The position numbers and the translations under genes were made by a program. A model generated the notes under the pieces. It saw only the letters and a program-made list of their open reading frames with translations. It ran no database searches and was not told the DNA's origin. This document shows positions 49,846 through 58,717 of a stretch of DNA of 64,000 nt, one piece after another. The first letter of the stretch is position 1. Each line of letters opens with the position of its first letter. The DNA comes from Planctomycetaceae bacterium (GTDB taxonomy: Bacteria > Planctomycetota > Phycisphaerae > UBA1845 > UTPLA1), in contig CP030884.1 of assembly GCA_006969385.1 (NCBI GenBank), positions 744,001 to 808,000 of the forward strand, read 5' to 3'.

Positions 49846-50751
49846 TTACGTCTCGCTTTCGGTCGGATCATCGGTATTGGTTGAGGAGATCGACGCTGTT
49901 TCGGATTCGTCTTCATCTGAATCGGGCGATTCCGACATCGGCATCGCCACCGGCAACGGTTCGTCTTCGTCACCCAGCACCGCATCGGCGAATGCATCGC
50001 CCCACTCGGCACCCACGCGAATCGGTTCGGACGAAAGCAATTCGACATCGATCTGGTCGAAGGGGTTTTCCTGCTTTACCCTAACGCGCTGCTGCCGCAT
50101 CAATTCGAGGAGGGCCAGAAACAAACCGACCATCTCAGGGCGACGGCGTCCTTCGAAAATTCGTTCAAACCGAATGGTACCGCCTTCGCGACCAATGCGA
50201 TCGAGAATATCGTCGGCGTGCAGCGAAATCGGTGTATCGTCGAACACCACATCGTGCGTGGCGGCGTTGGCGCCGATCGACTGCATCACTTTGTTAAAGG
50301 CGCGCACCAAATCCCAGATTTGCACGTCTTCGATATCGACTTCGCTGGGCGCGTCGCGTTTGAGCTTAGCCGGTGAACGCGGCCATTTTTCCGCCTGTTG
50401 ATCGGCGCGTTCCGACAAAATCATCGACGCGTCTTTGAAGCGCTTGTATTCGAGCAGTTGCCGCACTAACTCGAGCCGTGGATCGCCGAAATCTTCCTCT
50501 TCCTCGTCGTCCAGCTCGGGCCGCGGCAGGAGCATTTTCGATTTCAGCTCCATCAGCACCGTCACCATGATCAGAAATTCGCCGGCGACGTTTGGATCGA
50601 TGTCTTGCAGCATCTCGACATATAAGACGTACTGTCGCGCGACTTCCGCGACCGGTATGTCGTAGATATCGATCTCGTCACGGCGGATCAGATACAACAG
50701 CAGGCCCAGCGGCCCCGAATACGAGTCAGTTTTTACGCGATAGTCGTCCAT
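49846..50751 (-). CDS. scpA: ScpA, condensin kleisin subunit
   Basis: The protein of about 301 residues matches ScpA: SYSGPLGLLLYLIRRDEIDI, YDIPVAEVARQYVLYVEML and GEFLIMVTVLMELKSKMLLP at the N-terminus, and a winged-helix C-terminus (FLALLELMRQQRVRVKQEN). ScpA is the kleisin that bridges Smc heads with ScpB. The start at ATG 50751 gives the usual N-terminus. The longer frame to 50895 adds 48 unrelated residues. An acidic tail (about 45 residues) follows the winged helix and is longer than usual. Neither scpB nor smc is in the window. Confidence 0.92.
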   Translation of the reverse strand: MDDYRVKTDSYSGPLGLLLYLIRRDEIDIYDIPVAEVARQYVLYVEMLQDIDPNVAGEFLIMVTVLMELKSKMLLPRPELDDEEEEDFGDPRLELVRQLLEYKRFKDASMILSERADQQAEKWPRSPAKLKRDAPSEVDIEDVQIWDLVRAFNKVMQSIGANAATHDVVFDDTPISLHADDILDRIGREGGTIRFERIFEGRRRPEMVGLFLALLELMRQQRVRVKQENPFDQIDVELLSSEPIRVGAEWGDAFADAVLGDEDEPLPVAMPMSESPDSDEDESETASISSTNTDDPTESET

Positions 50752-50987
50752 CGCGTCGCATTTTACCGGTCGAATGGGCGGTACGCGAGGGCGCGACCCG
50801 CCGTTCGCCCCAGCGGTCAGCCCGAAGTCAAAATGAACGTTTTCATTAACCGGTAACGTTATCAACCCGATCTGGTCCATAGGCATTTTTTCCATTTGTG
50901 CGGTGCCGGGCTTCGGGCATCGGGTTAATCGACCTGCACAGCGTGTTGAAATCGCTGTTGAGATGCTCGCATCTATTGGAGATTGAA

Positions 50988-51539
50988 ATGGTTGGGCTGA
51001 TACACACCGTACTGTTCAACATGGTCGATCAACTGGCCGGCCATGAGAAGACCCGAGAGATCCGTTCGGCCGCAGGTGTTGCCCCCGATGCGGAATTTCG
51101 CATCGATGAAAACTATGACGATGCCGAGTTTCGAAAGGTTCTCTCGACTGCTTGCGAGCAACTTGGCCTCTCCCAGCAGCAGGCCGAAGCCGCCTTCGCA
51201 AAAGCCTTCTACGAAGACAGCAAAGAGCGCTGGCCGACGTGGTTTGCCCTATCGAAGAACGCCCGGGATTTTTTGAAACGGCAACCGACCATTCATAACG
51301 GCTTTGCCACCGGCGTTTCCGACCCCGCCGCACGACCGATTATTCGCGACAAGTTTCGACAGGAAGAGCGCGAGGACCGCCTGATCGTACATTATCGTTC
51401 GCCCAACCAACTCTGCGGCGTATTCGTCGAACTGGCCCAACAAATCCTCGCGCACTACGGCGAGACCGCCACCATCGAACACCCACATTGCCTCAATCGT
51501 GGCGACGACGCCTGCGAAATTCACGTCATCTGGAGCTAG
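50988..51539 (+). CDS. H-NOX-type heme sensor
   Basis: The 183-residue protein has the size and topology of a standalone H-NOX domain. It begins MVGLIHTVLFNMVDQLAG and has a His at 103 (RQPTIHNGF), the expected proximal heme ligand, and VHYRSPNQL (136-140) at the heme-propionate YxSxR motif. The final position is Asn rather than Arg. A closing C..G.. C pattern (HCLNRGDDACEI) matches the family end. H-NOX proteins bind NO, and sometimes O2, and switch partner kinases. GGAG six bases before ATG 50988 fixes the start. The hybrid kinase starts 13 bases downstream, so the two form an operon. Confidence 0.8.
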   Translation: MVGLIHTVLFNMVDQLAGHEKTREIRSAAGVAPDAEFRIDENYDDAEFRKVLSTACEQLGLSQQQAEAAFAKAFYEDSKERWPTWFALSKNARDFLKRQPTIHNGFATGVSDPAARPIIRDKFRQEEREDRLIVHYRSPNQLCGVFVELAQQILAHYGETATIEHPHCLNRGDDACEIHVIWS

Positions 51540-51552
51540 CGTCAAACCAAGA

Positions 51553-53007
51553 ATGACCCAACGCGATCCCGCCAATTCGACCGATTCGCTACGAGCCGCC
51601 ATCGAATCGGTCGCGGATCAGTTGTGCAACGCCGTCGACGGGAATTTCGATTTTCGCGTAAAGGTGGCGTCTTCCGATCAAAGCATCGAGAAGCTACAGA
51701 TGCTGATCAATTTCGTATTGGATGCAGCCCGCCGCGGAATCCAAGAACAGCATATACTAAATGACGAGCTACGCGTCACGTTGCTGCAGCTCGAGCACAG
51801 CATTCAATTGGCTGAAGCAGCTAATCAGGCCAAAAGCGACTTTCTCGCAAACATGAGCCACGAATTGCGCACGCCGCTCACCGCGATACTCGGCTTCACC
51901 GACGTACTCGATGAAGCGGCCTCCGCAGAGCAGAAAGAAAAGCTGGGAGTAATACATCGCAACGGTACGCAACTATTACATATCGTAAACGACGTGCTCG
52001 ACTTATCGACGGTCGAAGCGGGCACCGTTAGCGTGATCGCCGGTGATGTGGAAATCGTTCCGATGCTGCAGGATATCACCAGAGGATTCGCGGTGCAGGT
52101 CCAACAGAAGCGAATCGAATTGACCTGCCGCTCGCGGACACCCATTCCGGCGACGATTTCGACAGACGCATTGCGGGCGCGTCAGATCCTGACCAATCTT
52201 GTGGGGAACGCGATTAAATTCACGCCGCGAGGATCGGTGCGCGTGGAAGCATCCTTTACAGGCCCGCCCGAAAACAATTTGCATATCGACATCATCGATA
52301 CCGGCGTGGGCATCGCCGCCAAGGAAGCCGATCGGATTTTCGATCCGTTTTCCCAAGCCGACAATTCCAATACGCGCGATTTCGGAGGTACTGGCCTCGG
52401 ACTCACGATCAGTCGCCGATACGCTCAGCTCTTGGGCGGTGACGTCGCACTGTTGCGCTCCGAGCGCGACGGCGGGTCACACTTTCGTTTTTGGCTGCCC
52501 TGCCAAATCGATGACAACACTTCTTTCGTGGAATTCCAAGCCGAAGAGATCGCCGCCGCCAAGAATCTTTCATCGATCCCGGCGGCGGAAGCAGACTGCG
52601 CGCCGCTTGCGCATACTGCCGTGTTACTCGTTGAAGACGGTATCGATAACCAGCGTCTGATCAAGCACATCCTGACCAAGCACGGTGCCCACGTAACGAC
52701 GGCCGGCAACGGTCGACTGGCCCTCGACGCGTTCGAGACCACCAACAAACAAGGCCGCTGCTTTGACGTGGTGCTGATGGACATGCAAATGCCGGTCATG
52801 GATGGTTATACGGCAACGCGCGCGCTGCGCGATAGGGGTTACCAAACGCCCATCATCGCGCTTACCGCACATGCAATGACCGGCGATCGCGAGAAATGTC
52901 TCAACGTTGGATGCACCGACTATGCGACCAAGCCGATCGAACCGAAGAAACTGGTCGATCTGATCCTCACGACCGCAACGCCCCAAAACGCGTCTGCTCT
53001 AACATAG
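51553..53007 (+). CDS. Hybrid histidine kinase paired with the H-NOX protein
   Basis: The 484-residue cytoplasmic protein has an N-terminal helical region (1-90), HisKA with His103 (MSHELRTPLTAILGF), and HATPase with Asn219 (LVGNAIKF), DTGVGI and GTGLGL. A receiver domain follows with Glu361-Asp362, Asp410 (VVLMDMQMPVMDGY), Thr438 and Lys460. There is no membrane segment or PAS domain, so input should come from a partner, here the H-NOX protein encoded directly upstream. The expected flow is gas binding to heme, altered kinase activity, and phosphotransfer to its own receiver and onward through an Hpt protein not seen in the window. Confidence 0.9.
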   Translation: MTQRDPANSTDSLRAAIESVADQLCNAVDGNFDFRVKVASSDQSIEKLQMLINFVLDAARRGIQEQHILNDELRVTLLQLEHSIQLAEAANQAKSDFLANMSHELRTPLTAILGFTDVLDEAASAEQKEKLGVIHRNGTQLLHIVNDVLDLSTVEAGTVSVIAGDVEIVPMLQDITRGFAVQVQQKRIELTCRSRTPIPATISTDALRARQILTNLVGNAIKFTPRGSVRVEASFTGPPENNLHIDIIDTGVGIAAKEADRIFDPFSQADNSNTRDFGGTGLGLTISRRYAQLLGGDVALLRSERDGGSHFRFWLPCQIDDNTSFVEFQAEEIAAAKNLSSIPAAEADCAPLAHTAVLLVEDGIDNQRLIKHILTKHGAHVTTAGNGRLALDAFETTNKQGRCFDVVLMDMQMPVMDGYTATRALRDRGYQTPIIALTAHAMTGDREKCLNVGCTDYATKPIEPKKLVDLILTTATPQNASALT

Positions 53008-53052
53008 CTCCAGCCGTGGATAAGCGATCTCTCGCATACTCGACAGCCCGCG

Positions 53053-54030
53053 CTACCGCCCCGTCACGACTCCACTCGCTTTGCGGACGTCTTCCATCAA
53101 CGGCTGCGCAATTGCCCGCGCTCGTTTGCCGCCGGACTGCAATATATCTTCCACCGTATCGGGATCGTTGGCCAATTCCGCCCGCTTATCGCGTGCCGCC
53201 GCGAATCGTTCTTCAAAGAGTTCGTGCACGCGCTTCTTGGCGTCGCCGTAGCCCATGCCACCGGCCTGGTAGCGCGCGCGCCATTCTGCGACCTCTGTCG
53301 CCTCGGCAAACAAGCGCAGCAACGCAAAGACGTTGCACGTATCGGGATTCTTCGCATCTTCGACGGGTGTCGAGTCCGTCTTGATCGACATGATGCGCTT
53401 CTTGGTTTGCTTGGGCGTATCGAACAGGTCGATCGTATTGCCGTAGCTCTTGCTCATCTTCTCGCCATCGAGCCCGGGCACCACGGCCGCTTCGTTTAAC
53501 ATCGCCTCGGGGATCGTGAAAACGTCGCACTTGTAAGTCGTGTGAAAGTAGCCCGCCATATCCGCCGTCATCTCGATGTGCTGCACCTGATCCTTACCGA
53601 CCGGCACAAGATGGCTGCGCACAATCAGAATGTCGGCAGCTTGCAAGATCGGATAGGTATATAATCCCATATTCGGGACCAAGCCTTTAGCGACCTTATC
53701 CTTATAACTCACGGCGCGATCCATCAGCCCCTTGCCGGTGACGGTCGACAAAATCCACGACAACTCGGTGACTTCCGGAACATCGCTCTGGCGATACAAA
53801 CACGCCTGCTGCGGATCGAGACCCAACGCCAAATAATCGAGCGCCACATCGATCGTAAGCTGACGCAGATGTTCGGCGTCGTTGATCGTCGTCAGCGCGT
53901 GATAGTTCGCGATGAAGATATAGCTCTCGTAATCCGCCTGGCCGCCGATGTGTTGCGACATGGCACCGAAGTAATTACCAAGATGCAACTTGCCGGATGG
54001 CTGAACACCACTAAGTACGCGTTTTTTCAT
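53053..54030 (-). CDS. trpS: Tryptophanyl-tRNA synthetase
   Basis: The protein of about 325 residues is a bacterial TrpRS: MKKRVLSGVQPSGKLHLGNY includes the HIGH-type motif HLGN, and GEKMSKSYGN is the KMSKS loop. Family signatures such as DQVQHIE (as GKDQVQHIEMT) and SWILSTVTGKGLM are present. The C-terminal anticodon region is complete. ATG 54030 was preferred to 54057 because the conserved sequence starts there. It charges tRNA-Trp with tryptophan. It lies 51 bases downstream of the M50 protease gene on the same strand. Confidence 0.96.
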   Translation of the reverse strand: MKKRVLSGVQPSGKLHLGNYFGAMSQHIGGQADYESYIFIANYHALTTINDAEHLRQLTIDVALDYLALGLDPQQACLYRQSDVPEVTELSWILSTVTGKGLMDRAVSYKDKVAKGLVPNMGLYTYPILQAADILIVRSHLVPVGKDQVQHIEMTADMAGYFHTTYKCDVFTIPEAMLNEAAVVPGLDGEKMSKSYGNTIDLFDTPKQTKKRIMSIKTDSTPVEDAKNPDTCNVFALLRLFAEATEVAEWRARYQAGGMGYGDAKKRVHELFEERFAAARDKRAELANDPDTVEDILQSGGKRARAIAQPLMEDVRKASGVVTGR

Positions 54031-54081
54031 CGTTGTTGATTCCAAGAGGTAAGGCACCTTCGATGCCGTGATGTCGTCGCG

Positions 54082-54816
54082 CTAAGACGTTAGTATTTCT
54101 GGTATCTGCCCCGTCCTGATAATGTGAAAACTTGCCAAAAAGAACTGGAAGTCAAACCCCAAGGCCGTCATCGTGGTATTCATCATGTAATCGAAAATAG
54201 GGAAAATGAATTGAGGCGCGAAGAAAAATAAACCAAACAGCATTATCAAGAAAATGGTGCTGTTGCGACGCATCGTCTCGCGGGCCTGCGGATCAAACTG
54301 ATGTTCGATAATCCCAAATCCATCCAACGGAGGAATCGGAATCAGGTTCAAGAATACCGCGAACAGGTTTAAATAAGCCATCGCCGCGATGAACCACACC
54401 CAAGTTGGCTGATTGGCGGGATTGGGATCGACCAGCCCGAACACCGGATGCAAAATCGCCGCGAACAATAAGAACAGGATGAAATTGCTCGCCGGGCCCG
54501 CCGCGCTGACGAGCTTCTCCCACTTTTCGTTGCGCAACAGCGACCGATCCACCGGCACCGACGCCCCGGGCAACGGAAAGCCGCCCATCAGCAAGACGAT
54601 CGCCGGAATCAGCAAACTCATTACGGGGTCGATGAATTTCGTCGGGTCGAGCGACAGATACCCGCGCTCGCGCATCGATCGATCGCCACCGAAGTAAGCC
54701 ACCAGCGCATGGCTAAATTCATGAATCGTGACGCAGACGATCCACGCGAGCAGCACCGCAATCAGCATGGGCGAGAAGTTCGCCATCGCCAATATGAGTG
54801 GTGGCTCGTTGTTCAT
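54082..54816 (-). CDS. M50-family site-2-type membrane protease
   Basis: The 244-residue protein has about six membrane segments. The zinc motif HEFSH is at 32-36, and a distal NLIPIPPLDGF takes the place of the NPDG motif that supplies the third ligand. It is the small YwhC-like form of site-2 protease, without a PDZ domain, and cuts substrates within the membrane. GPASNFILFLLF in the middle is another signature. There is no anti-sigma factor gene near it, so its substrate is unknown. A second start at MANFSPM is possible. Confidence 0.88.
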   Translation of the reverse strand: MNNEPPLILAMANFSPMLIAVLLAWIVCVTIHEFSHALVAYFGGDRSMRERGYLSLDPTKFIDPVMSLLIPAIVLLMGGFPLPGASVPVDRSLLRNEKWEKLVSAAGPASNFILFLLFAAILHPVFGLVDPNPANQPTWVWFIAAMAYLNLFAVFLNLIPIPPLDGFGIIEHQFDPQARETMRRNSTIFLIMLFGLFFFAPQFIFPIFDYMMNTTMTALGFDFQFFLASFHIIRTGQIPEILTS

Positions 54817-55172
54817 TCCGACGACGTCCCGCGCTCAGTTAGGCCGACATTCATACGCATACGCTCGTGGCCCGCCCCCGATAACCGGATCGTGCCCGTT
54901 TTATCAACTGAACGGAAGCCTAGTCCGCCGCCCGAGCCTGTCAAACCAAACGCCAATTCACGGGTTGCGTCCGGTATCAGCGAACCCCTTGGCAATAAAC
55001 TGCGCTTTGAATTGTACGCTTAATCTGGTAAAGCGGGGCCATGTGGGTCAGGCTCTGAGCCGCCTGCCGCTTTGCCGCCATAGCACGTCCGAGCGCTCTG
55101 GCCTTTTGGCGGATCACATTCCATTTAGACAACTCAATAACTTATTTGACTTGTCGAAAGGAAGTGATTGCC
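54817..55172. other. Divergent intergenic region without a supported gene
   Basis: This stretch lies between the M50 protease start and the secreted Arg-rich protein start. It contains no clear promoter, hairpin or repeat that I can support. Confidence 0.4.
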
Positions 55173-56105
55173 ATGATCCGAGCGCGCCAACTGCATCTAT
55201 TTTTTATCGTCTGTGTTTCTTTGCTATTCCAAAGCATTGGCATCGCGCAAGGTCACCTAAGAGCCTACGTGCAACCCAACGGCGCACCGGCGTCTCCCGG
55301 TCGCACCTTTGAAGAAGACGTCAACTCGATGCCGTGGCTCCACTCGATCGTGACCGAAGATTTCGACGACGACGTCCTCTTTCCTTCCGGTGCAATCGTG
55401 CCGGAGATCACGTACATGGACGGAGATGTCTCGGTTTCCATCGATACCGACACTCCGAGCGGCCTCCCCTACGTATTTCGATCTCCCTTCTATTTCGATT
55501 ACCCCAATGCCGTCGATTACCAGGCATTGGTAATGGGATCGACCACCGCCACCATCACGATCTCTTCGGATTCCGCACAGGTCGGTGGCATCAGTTTCTG
55601 GATCTTCGATGACGGCAACGCCCGCGATTCGGCCTATTTCATTCAGGCAACCAACCGTCGCGGCCGCACGGTCGAAACCGTGTTGGAAAGTAGCGCCGAA
55701 CGAATCAATGGCTATCAGATGGAAGGCTTCGTCGGCATCACCTCGCGCGCCGGCTTGCAATCGATCAGCATCACGCCCTTTAACCCCGAAACCGGTGAGT
55801 TTTGGTCGGACATATTCGAGATCGATTCGCTGTCGGTCGTGTTGAACGATCGGCTTCGGCCTAATCGCCGTATCGAAATATCGATGCCGCAAGATGATGA
55901 CGAAGTGGTCGATGAGGAGAATGACCCGTCTGACGAGGTCGACGACTTACCACCCGCCCGCCGTTGCCGTGGTTGGTCGCGCGACGACAGCAGCGATCGC
56001 CGCAATCGGCGCTGGCATCGACGTTATCGCAATCGAATCACGGAAGAACGCGCACGTCGTTTCGACGAACGTGACAGACGGTCTCGTCGGCGGAATCGAG
56101 ATTAG
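55173..56105 (+). CDS. Secreted protein with Arg-rich C-terminus
   Basis: The protein of about 310 residues has a signal peptide (hydrophobic VCVSLLFQSIGIAQG) and a beta-rich middle with an exported jelly-roll-like flavour: EDFDDDVLFPSGAIVPE, TATITISSDSAQVGGISFWI and LQSISITPFNPETGEFWSDI. The last 60 residues switch from acidic (DDDEVVDEENDPSDEVDD) to strongly basic (RRCRGWSRDD, ending RDRRSRRRNRD). The basic end could bind acidic glycans or DNA outside the cell. AAAGGAAG eight bases upstream fixes ATG 55173. I recognise no named family. Confidence 0.72.
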   Translation: MIRARQLHLFFIVCVSLLFQSIGIAQGHLRAYVQPNGAPASPGRTFEEDVNSMPWLHSIVTEDFDDDVLFPSGAIVPEITYMDGDVSVSIDTDTPSGLPYVFRSPFYFDYPNAVDYQALVMGSTTATITISSDSAQVGGISFWIFDDGNARDSAYFIQATNRRGRTVETVLESSAERINGYQMEGFVGITSRAGLQSISITPFNPETGEFWSDIFEIDSLSVVLNDRLRPNRRIEISMPQDDDEVVDEENDPSDEVDDLPPARRCRGWSRDDSSDRRNRRWHRRYRNRITEERARRFDERDRRSRRRNRD

Positions 56106-56120
56106 GGGTTTGTGAATTAT

Positions 56121-56157
56121 CCCCCTCCCTTGCAGGGAGGGGTTAGGGGAGGGTTGC
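56121..56157. repeat. CCCCTCCC-type palindrome
   Basis: CCCCTCCC-TTGCA-GGGAGGGG followed by TTAGGGGAGGG. It lies 15 bases after the secreted protein's stop and closely resembles 61491-61530 and, less so, 20955-20977. Confidence 0.7.
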
Positions 56158-56280
56158 TTTACTAAGTGATCTTCGAACGATCGAAAGACACTAAGGACTG
56201 GCCATTTTCCACTTCGCAGCTGGTAAAGAACTCGCGACCATTAAAAATGCCTACTTCGCCGGAACAGATTTTTTTAGAAC

Positions 56281-57102
56281 TCAACGATCCGATTCAACCC
56301 GCCCGTCGACCAAATGAATGATCCGCCCCGCTTCGGCGGCCAAATCGCGATCGTGCGTGACCATCACGATCGTCTGCCCGTCGCCGTTGAGCTCTTTCAG
56401 TAAATCGAAAATCGATCGGCCGGTCTTGCCATCGAGATTTCCCGTCGGCTCATCTGCAAACAGCAAGGTCGGCTGATTCATCAGCGCCCGCGCAATCGAC
56501 ACGCGCTGACGCTCACCGCCCGAAAGTTCATTAGGGCGATGCCGCATGCGCTCTTTCAGACCTACGCGCTCCAACAGCGCCCGCGCCCGCTCGGAAGCCG
56601 CAGCTCGTATGCCCATCCATGCGCTGGTCGTCGCGCCGACCAGCCTTGGCATCATCACGTTCTCCAATACATCGAATTCCGGCAGCAAGTGATAAAACTG
56701 GAATACAAAACCGAAGCGCGTGTTGCGCAGTTCGTTGCGCCGCGCTTCAAAGGCCGGGTCGCCGCTGCCTTTCTTATCCGATGCGCGCGGCGGATGCGCC
56801 GCTTGGTTCAATGCCTTTTCGACCGCCTCTGGACGCGGAATCATCCGTTGACCTTCAGGCTCGAAGATCGGCGCGTCGTCGACAAACACCTGCCCGCGCT
56901 GCGGCACGTCGAGCCCACTCAACACATGCAGTAACGTGCTCTTGCCGCTGCCGCTCGCGCCCGTAATCGCGACCAACTCGCCGGCGCGAATCGAGACGGT
57001 CACGCCCTTGAGCACCGGCAACTCGGTGCGCCCGAGGTAGTACTCCTTAAACAAGCCGTCGCCGCGCACGACGGTTGCCGCTCTGGTCATCGTGTTATTC
57101 AT
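56281..57102 (-). CDS. lolD: LolD/MacB-type ABC ATPase
   Basis: The 273-residue ATPase has Walker A (GASGSGKST), Q-loop (FVFQFYHLLPEF), signature LSGGERQRVSIARAL and Walker B LLFADEPTGNLDG. FYHLLPEFDVLENVMMP places it in the LolD/MacB group. An insertion of about 45 residues between Walker A and the Q-loop (roughly PIFEPEGQRMIPRPEAVEKA) makes it longer than the usual 230. It overlaps the permease stop by eight bases (ATGAATAA). With that permease it probably extracts lipoproteins from the inner membrane. Confidence 0.9.
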   Translation of the reverse strand: MNNTMTRAATVVRGDGLFKEYYLGRTELPVLKGVTVSIRAGELVAITGASGSGKSTLLHVLSGLDVPQRGQVFVDDAPIFEPEGQRMIPRPEAVEKALNQAAHPPRASDKKGSGDPAFEARRNELRNTRFGFVFQFYHLLPEFDVLENVMMPRLVGATTSAWMGIRAAASERARALLERVGLKERMRHRPNELSGGERQRVSIARALMNQPTLLFADEPTGNLDGKTGRSIFDLLKELNGDGQTIVMVTHDRDLAAEAGRIIHLVDGRVESDR

Positions 57103-58717
57103 AGCGCAGCGACTCCACCGGCCAGGTGCGCCCGGCCTTGATCGCGGGCACCGCCGCGCCGATCACCGACGCCATAATCGCCCCCAAACAAATCCGCCAG
57201 ACGTCGAACCATTTCCATGTGCTGGGGATTTGATCGAACGAATACGTCTCGGGGCTCCACACGCGCAAGCCCGGATCGATCTGCGCCAGGAACGACTGCA
57301 CATCGTTGATATGCGTCACAAAATTGGTGCCCAATATCGTGCCGAAGATGCTGCCGACCAGCCCGATCGCCGCACCGTACACAAGGAAGATCGCCGTGAT
57401 GCCTTCGGCGCTGCCACCCACGCTCTTGAGTATGCCCACGTCGCGTGTCTTTTCCTGCACGATCATGTAGAAGATGCACAAGATCAGAAAGATCGCCACC
57501 ACGCTGATCACGCCGAACATGATCAGCACCAATCCTTCTTCTTTCTGAATCGCCGAGATAAACGAACGCTGCATCTCTTCCCACGTGCTGATATCGACAT
57601 TGTCGAGTTGGCGATATTCGATCTCATCGGCCGGCACGCGGCGTGCCACCCGCGCAAACGCATCCATGATGATTGGCTTCAGCCGCGCCAAATCCTCGCG
57701 CGTTTCGCCAAACCCGTCGGTCAACTTAATTTGTATCTGGCTACAGCGCGGGCTGCTCATCGTGTCATCGACACGCTGCTGCGCCCCCATCTGCAACAAC
57801 TCTTGCGCAATGGCGAAGTCGATATAGACGGTCTTACTATCGATGTTATGAATACCCGTCCGCACGTCATCGACGTAGCGAAACAGCGGCTTGGGCGGGG
57901 GTTCGTTCAGTACATCGCCACTACGCGTTAACGGCAGCAAGGTAATAAAGCACGGCTCGCCAATCGCATAAGCGTTGTTGCGCGCATATTCACCAGACGC
58001 CAAGCGCCGCAGAATCACATCGCGCCCGATGATCACGCCGGGATACTCCTTACCTTCGTAACCCGGCTTTAGGTCCGTCGCCGACGACATATCGAACACA
58101 CCCGGTCCCGGGAAAAACATCTCACGCTCGGAACGTGCAAACCGCCGCTGCGTTTCGTCGCGCTTCTCGTCGGTCAGCGACGGCAAATATTTCTGCGCAA
58201 AGTGTTCGTCCAGCTTGCCCGGCAACACGACCTTGCCATTTTCGTTGAGCCCATAAACAGGACGGCCGCGTTTGTCTGCGAGCGACGTATCACCGTAGCG
58301 ATTGTCGTAGAACAGATCGGTACCGAACTCATTCACTTTGCGGTATTCGTCGAGTTTGATCCCGCGAATCGCCACGGCGCGCGTTTCTTTCGACGCTGGA
58401 AACTGAATCAGCCCGTAGCTATGAATCAGCGGCGTCGCTTCGGCCACCAACGGCTCGCCCGTGCGCTCGTCCTTCAGCGACTTAAGCTCAACGATGAACT
58501 CTTCGTAATACGGAAATCCCGACAGCGCCCCATCGACAACAAAATCACCCAACAACCCATGCGCCCGCTCTCGGATGCTATCGACAAAACCGCCCATCAC
58601 GCTCTTCACGATGATCATCATCGCCACGCAAAGCGTCACAGCACCCACGCTAAAGAACGCGATGCGCTTGCGCTGTAACAAGCGCGACGCCAAAAGGCGA
58701 TGTAATACCGCGGCCAA
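57095..58717 (-). CDS. lolC: LolC/LolE-like ABC permease
   Basis: The protein of about 540 residues has the MacB/LolCE layout: an N-terminal helix (RIAFFSVGAVTLCVAMMIIV), a large periplasmic domain, and three C-terminal helices with TRDVGILKSVGGSAEGI, the coupling loop signature. It is longer than LolC (about 400) because the periplasmic part is enlarged. The frame stays open upstream into the previous gene. TTG 58717 is proposed because it directly precedes the basic N-terminus (RLLASRLLQRKR), giving an 82-base overlap with the upstream gene. There is no Shine-Dalgarno sequence. The ATPase gene follows with an eight-base overlap. Confidence 0.82.
   Translation of the reverse strand: MAAVLHRLLASRLLQRKRIAFFSVGAVTLCVAMMIIVKSVMGGFVDSIRERAHGLLGDFVVDGALSGFPYYEEFIVELKSLKDERTGEPLVAEATPLIHSYGLIQFPASKETRAVAIRGIKLDEYRKVNEFGTDLFYDNRYGDTSLADKRGRPVYGLNENGKVVLPGKLDEHFAQKYLPSLTDEKRDETQRRFARSEREMFFPGPGVFDMSSATDLKPGYEGKEYPGVIIGRDVILRRLASGEYARNNAYAIGEPCFITLLPLTRSGDVLNEPPPKPLFRYVDDVRTGIHNIDSKTVYIDFAIAQELLQMGAQQRVDDTMSSPRCSQIQIKLTDGFGETREDLARLKPIIMDAFARVARRVPADEIEYRQLDNVDISTWEEMQRSFISAIQKEEGLVLIMFGVISVVAIFLILCIFYMIVQEKTRDVGILKSVGGSAEGITAIFLVYGAAIGLVGSIFGTILGTNFVTHINDVQSFLAQIDPGLRVWSPETYSFDQIPSTWKWFDVWRICLGAIMASVIGAAVPAIKAGRTWPVESLRYE

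Noticed and set aside
50752..50895. 48-residue N-terminal extension of ScpA
   Set aside because: The extra residues do not match the family, and the conserved ScpA start follows ATG 50751. The region is better explained as the divergent promoter area.
54728..55312. 194-codon plus-strand frame before the secreted protein
   Set aside because: It has no recognisable domain, signal or ribosome binding site, and it overlaps the well-supported gene starting at 55173 in another frame.
57092..57931. Plus-strand frame of 279 codons opposite lolC
   Set aside because: It is entirely opposite a clear LolC-like permease, with His/Asp-rich composition typical of antisense.
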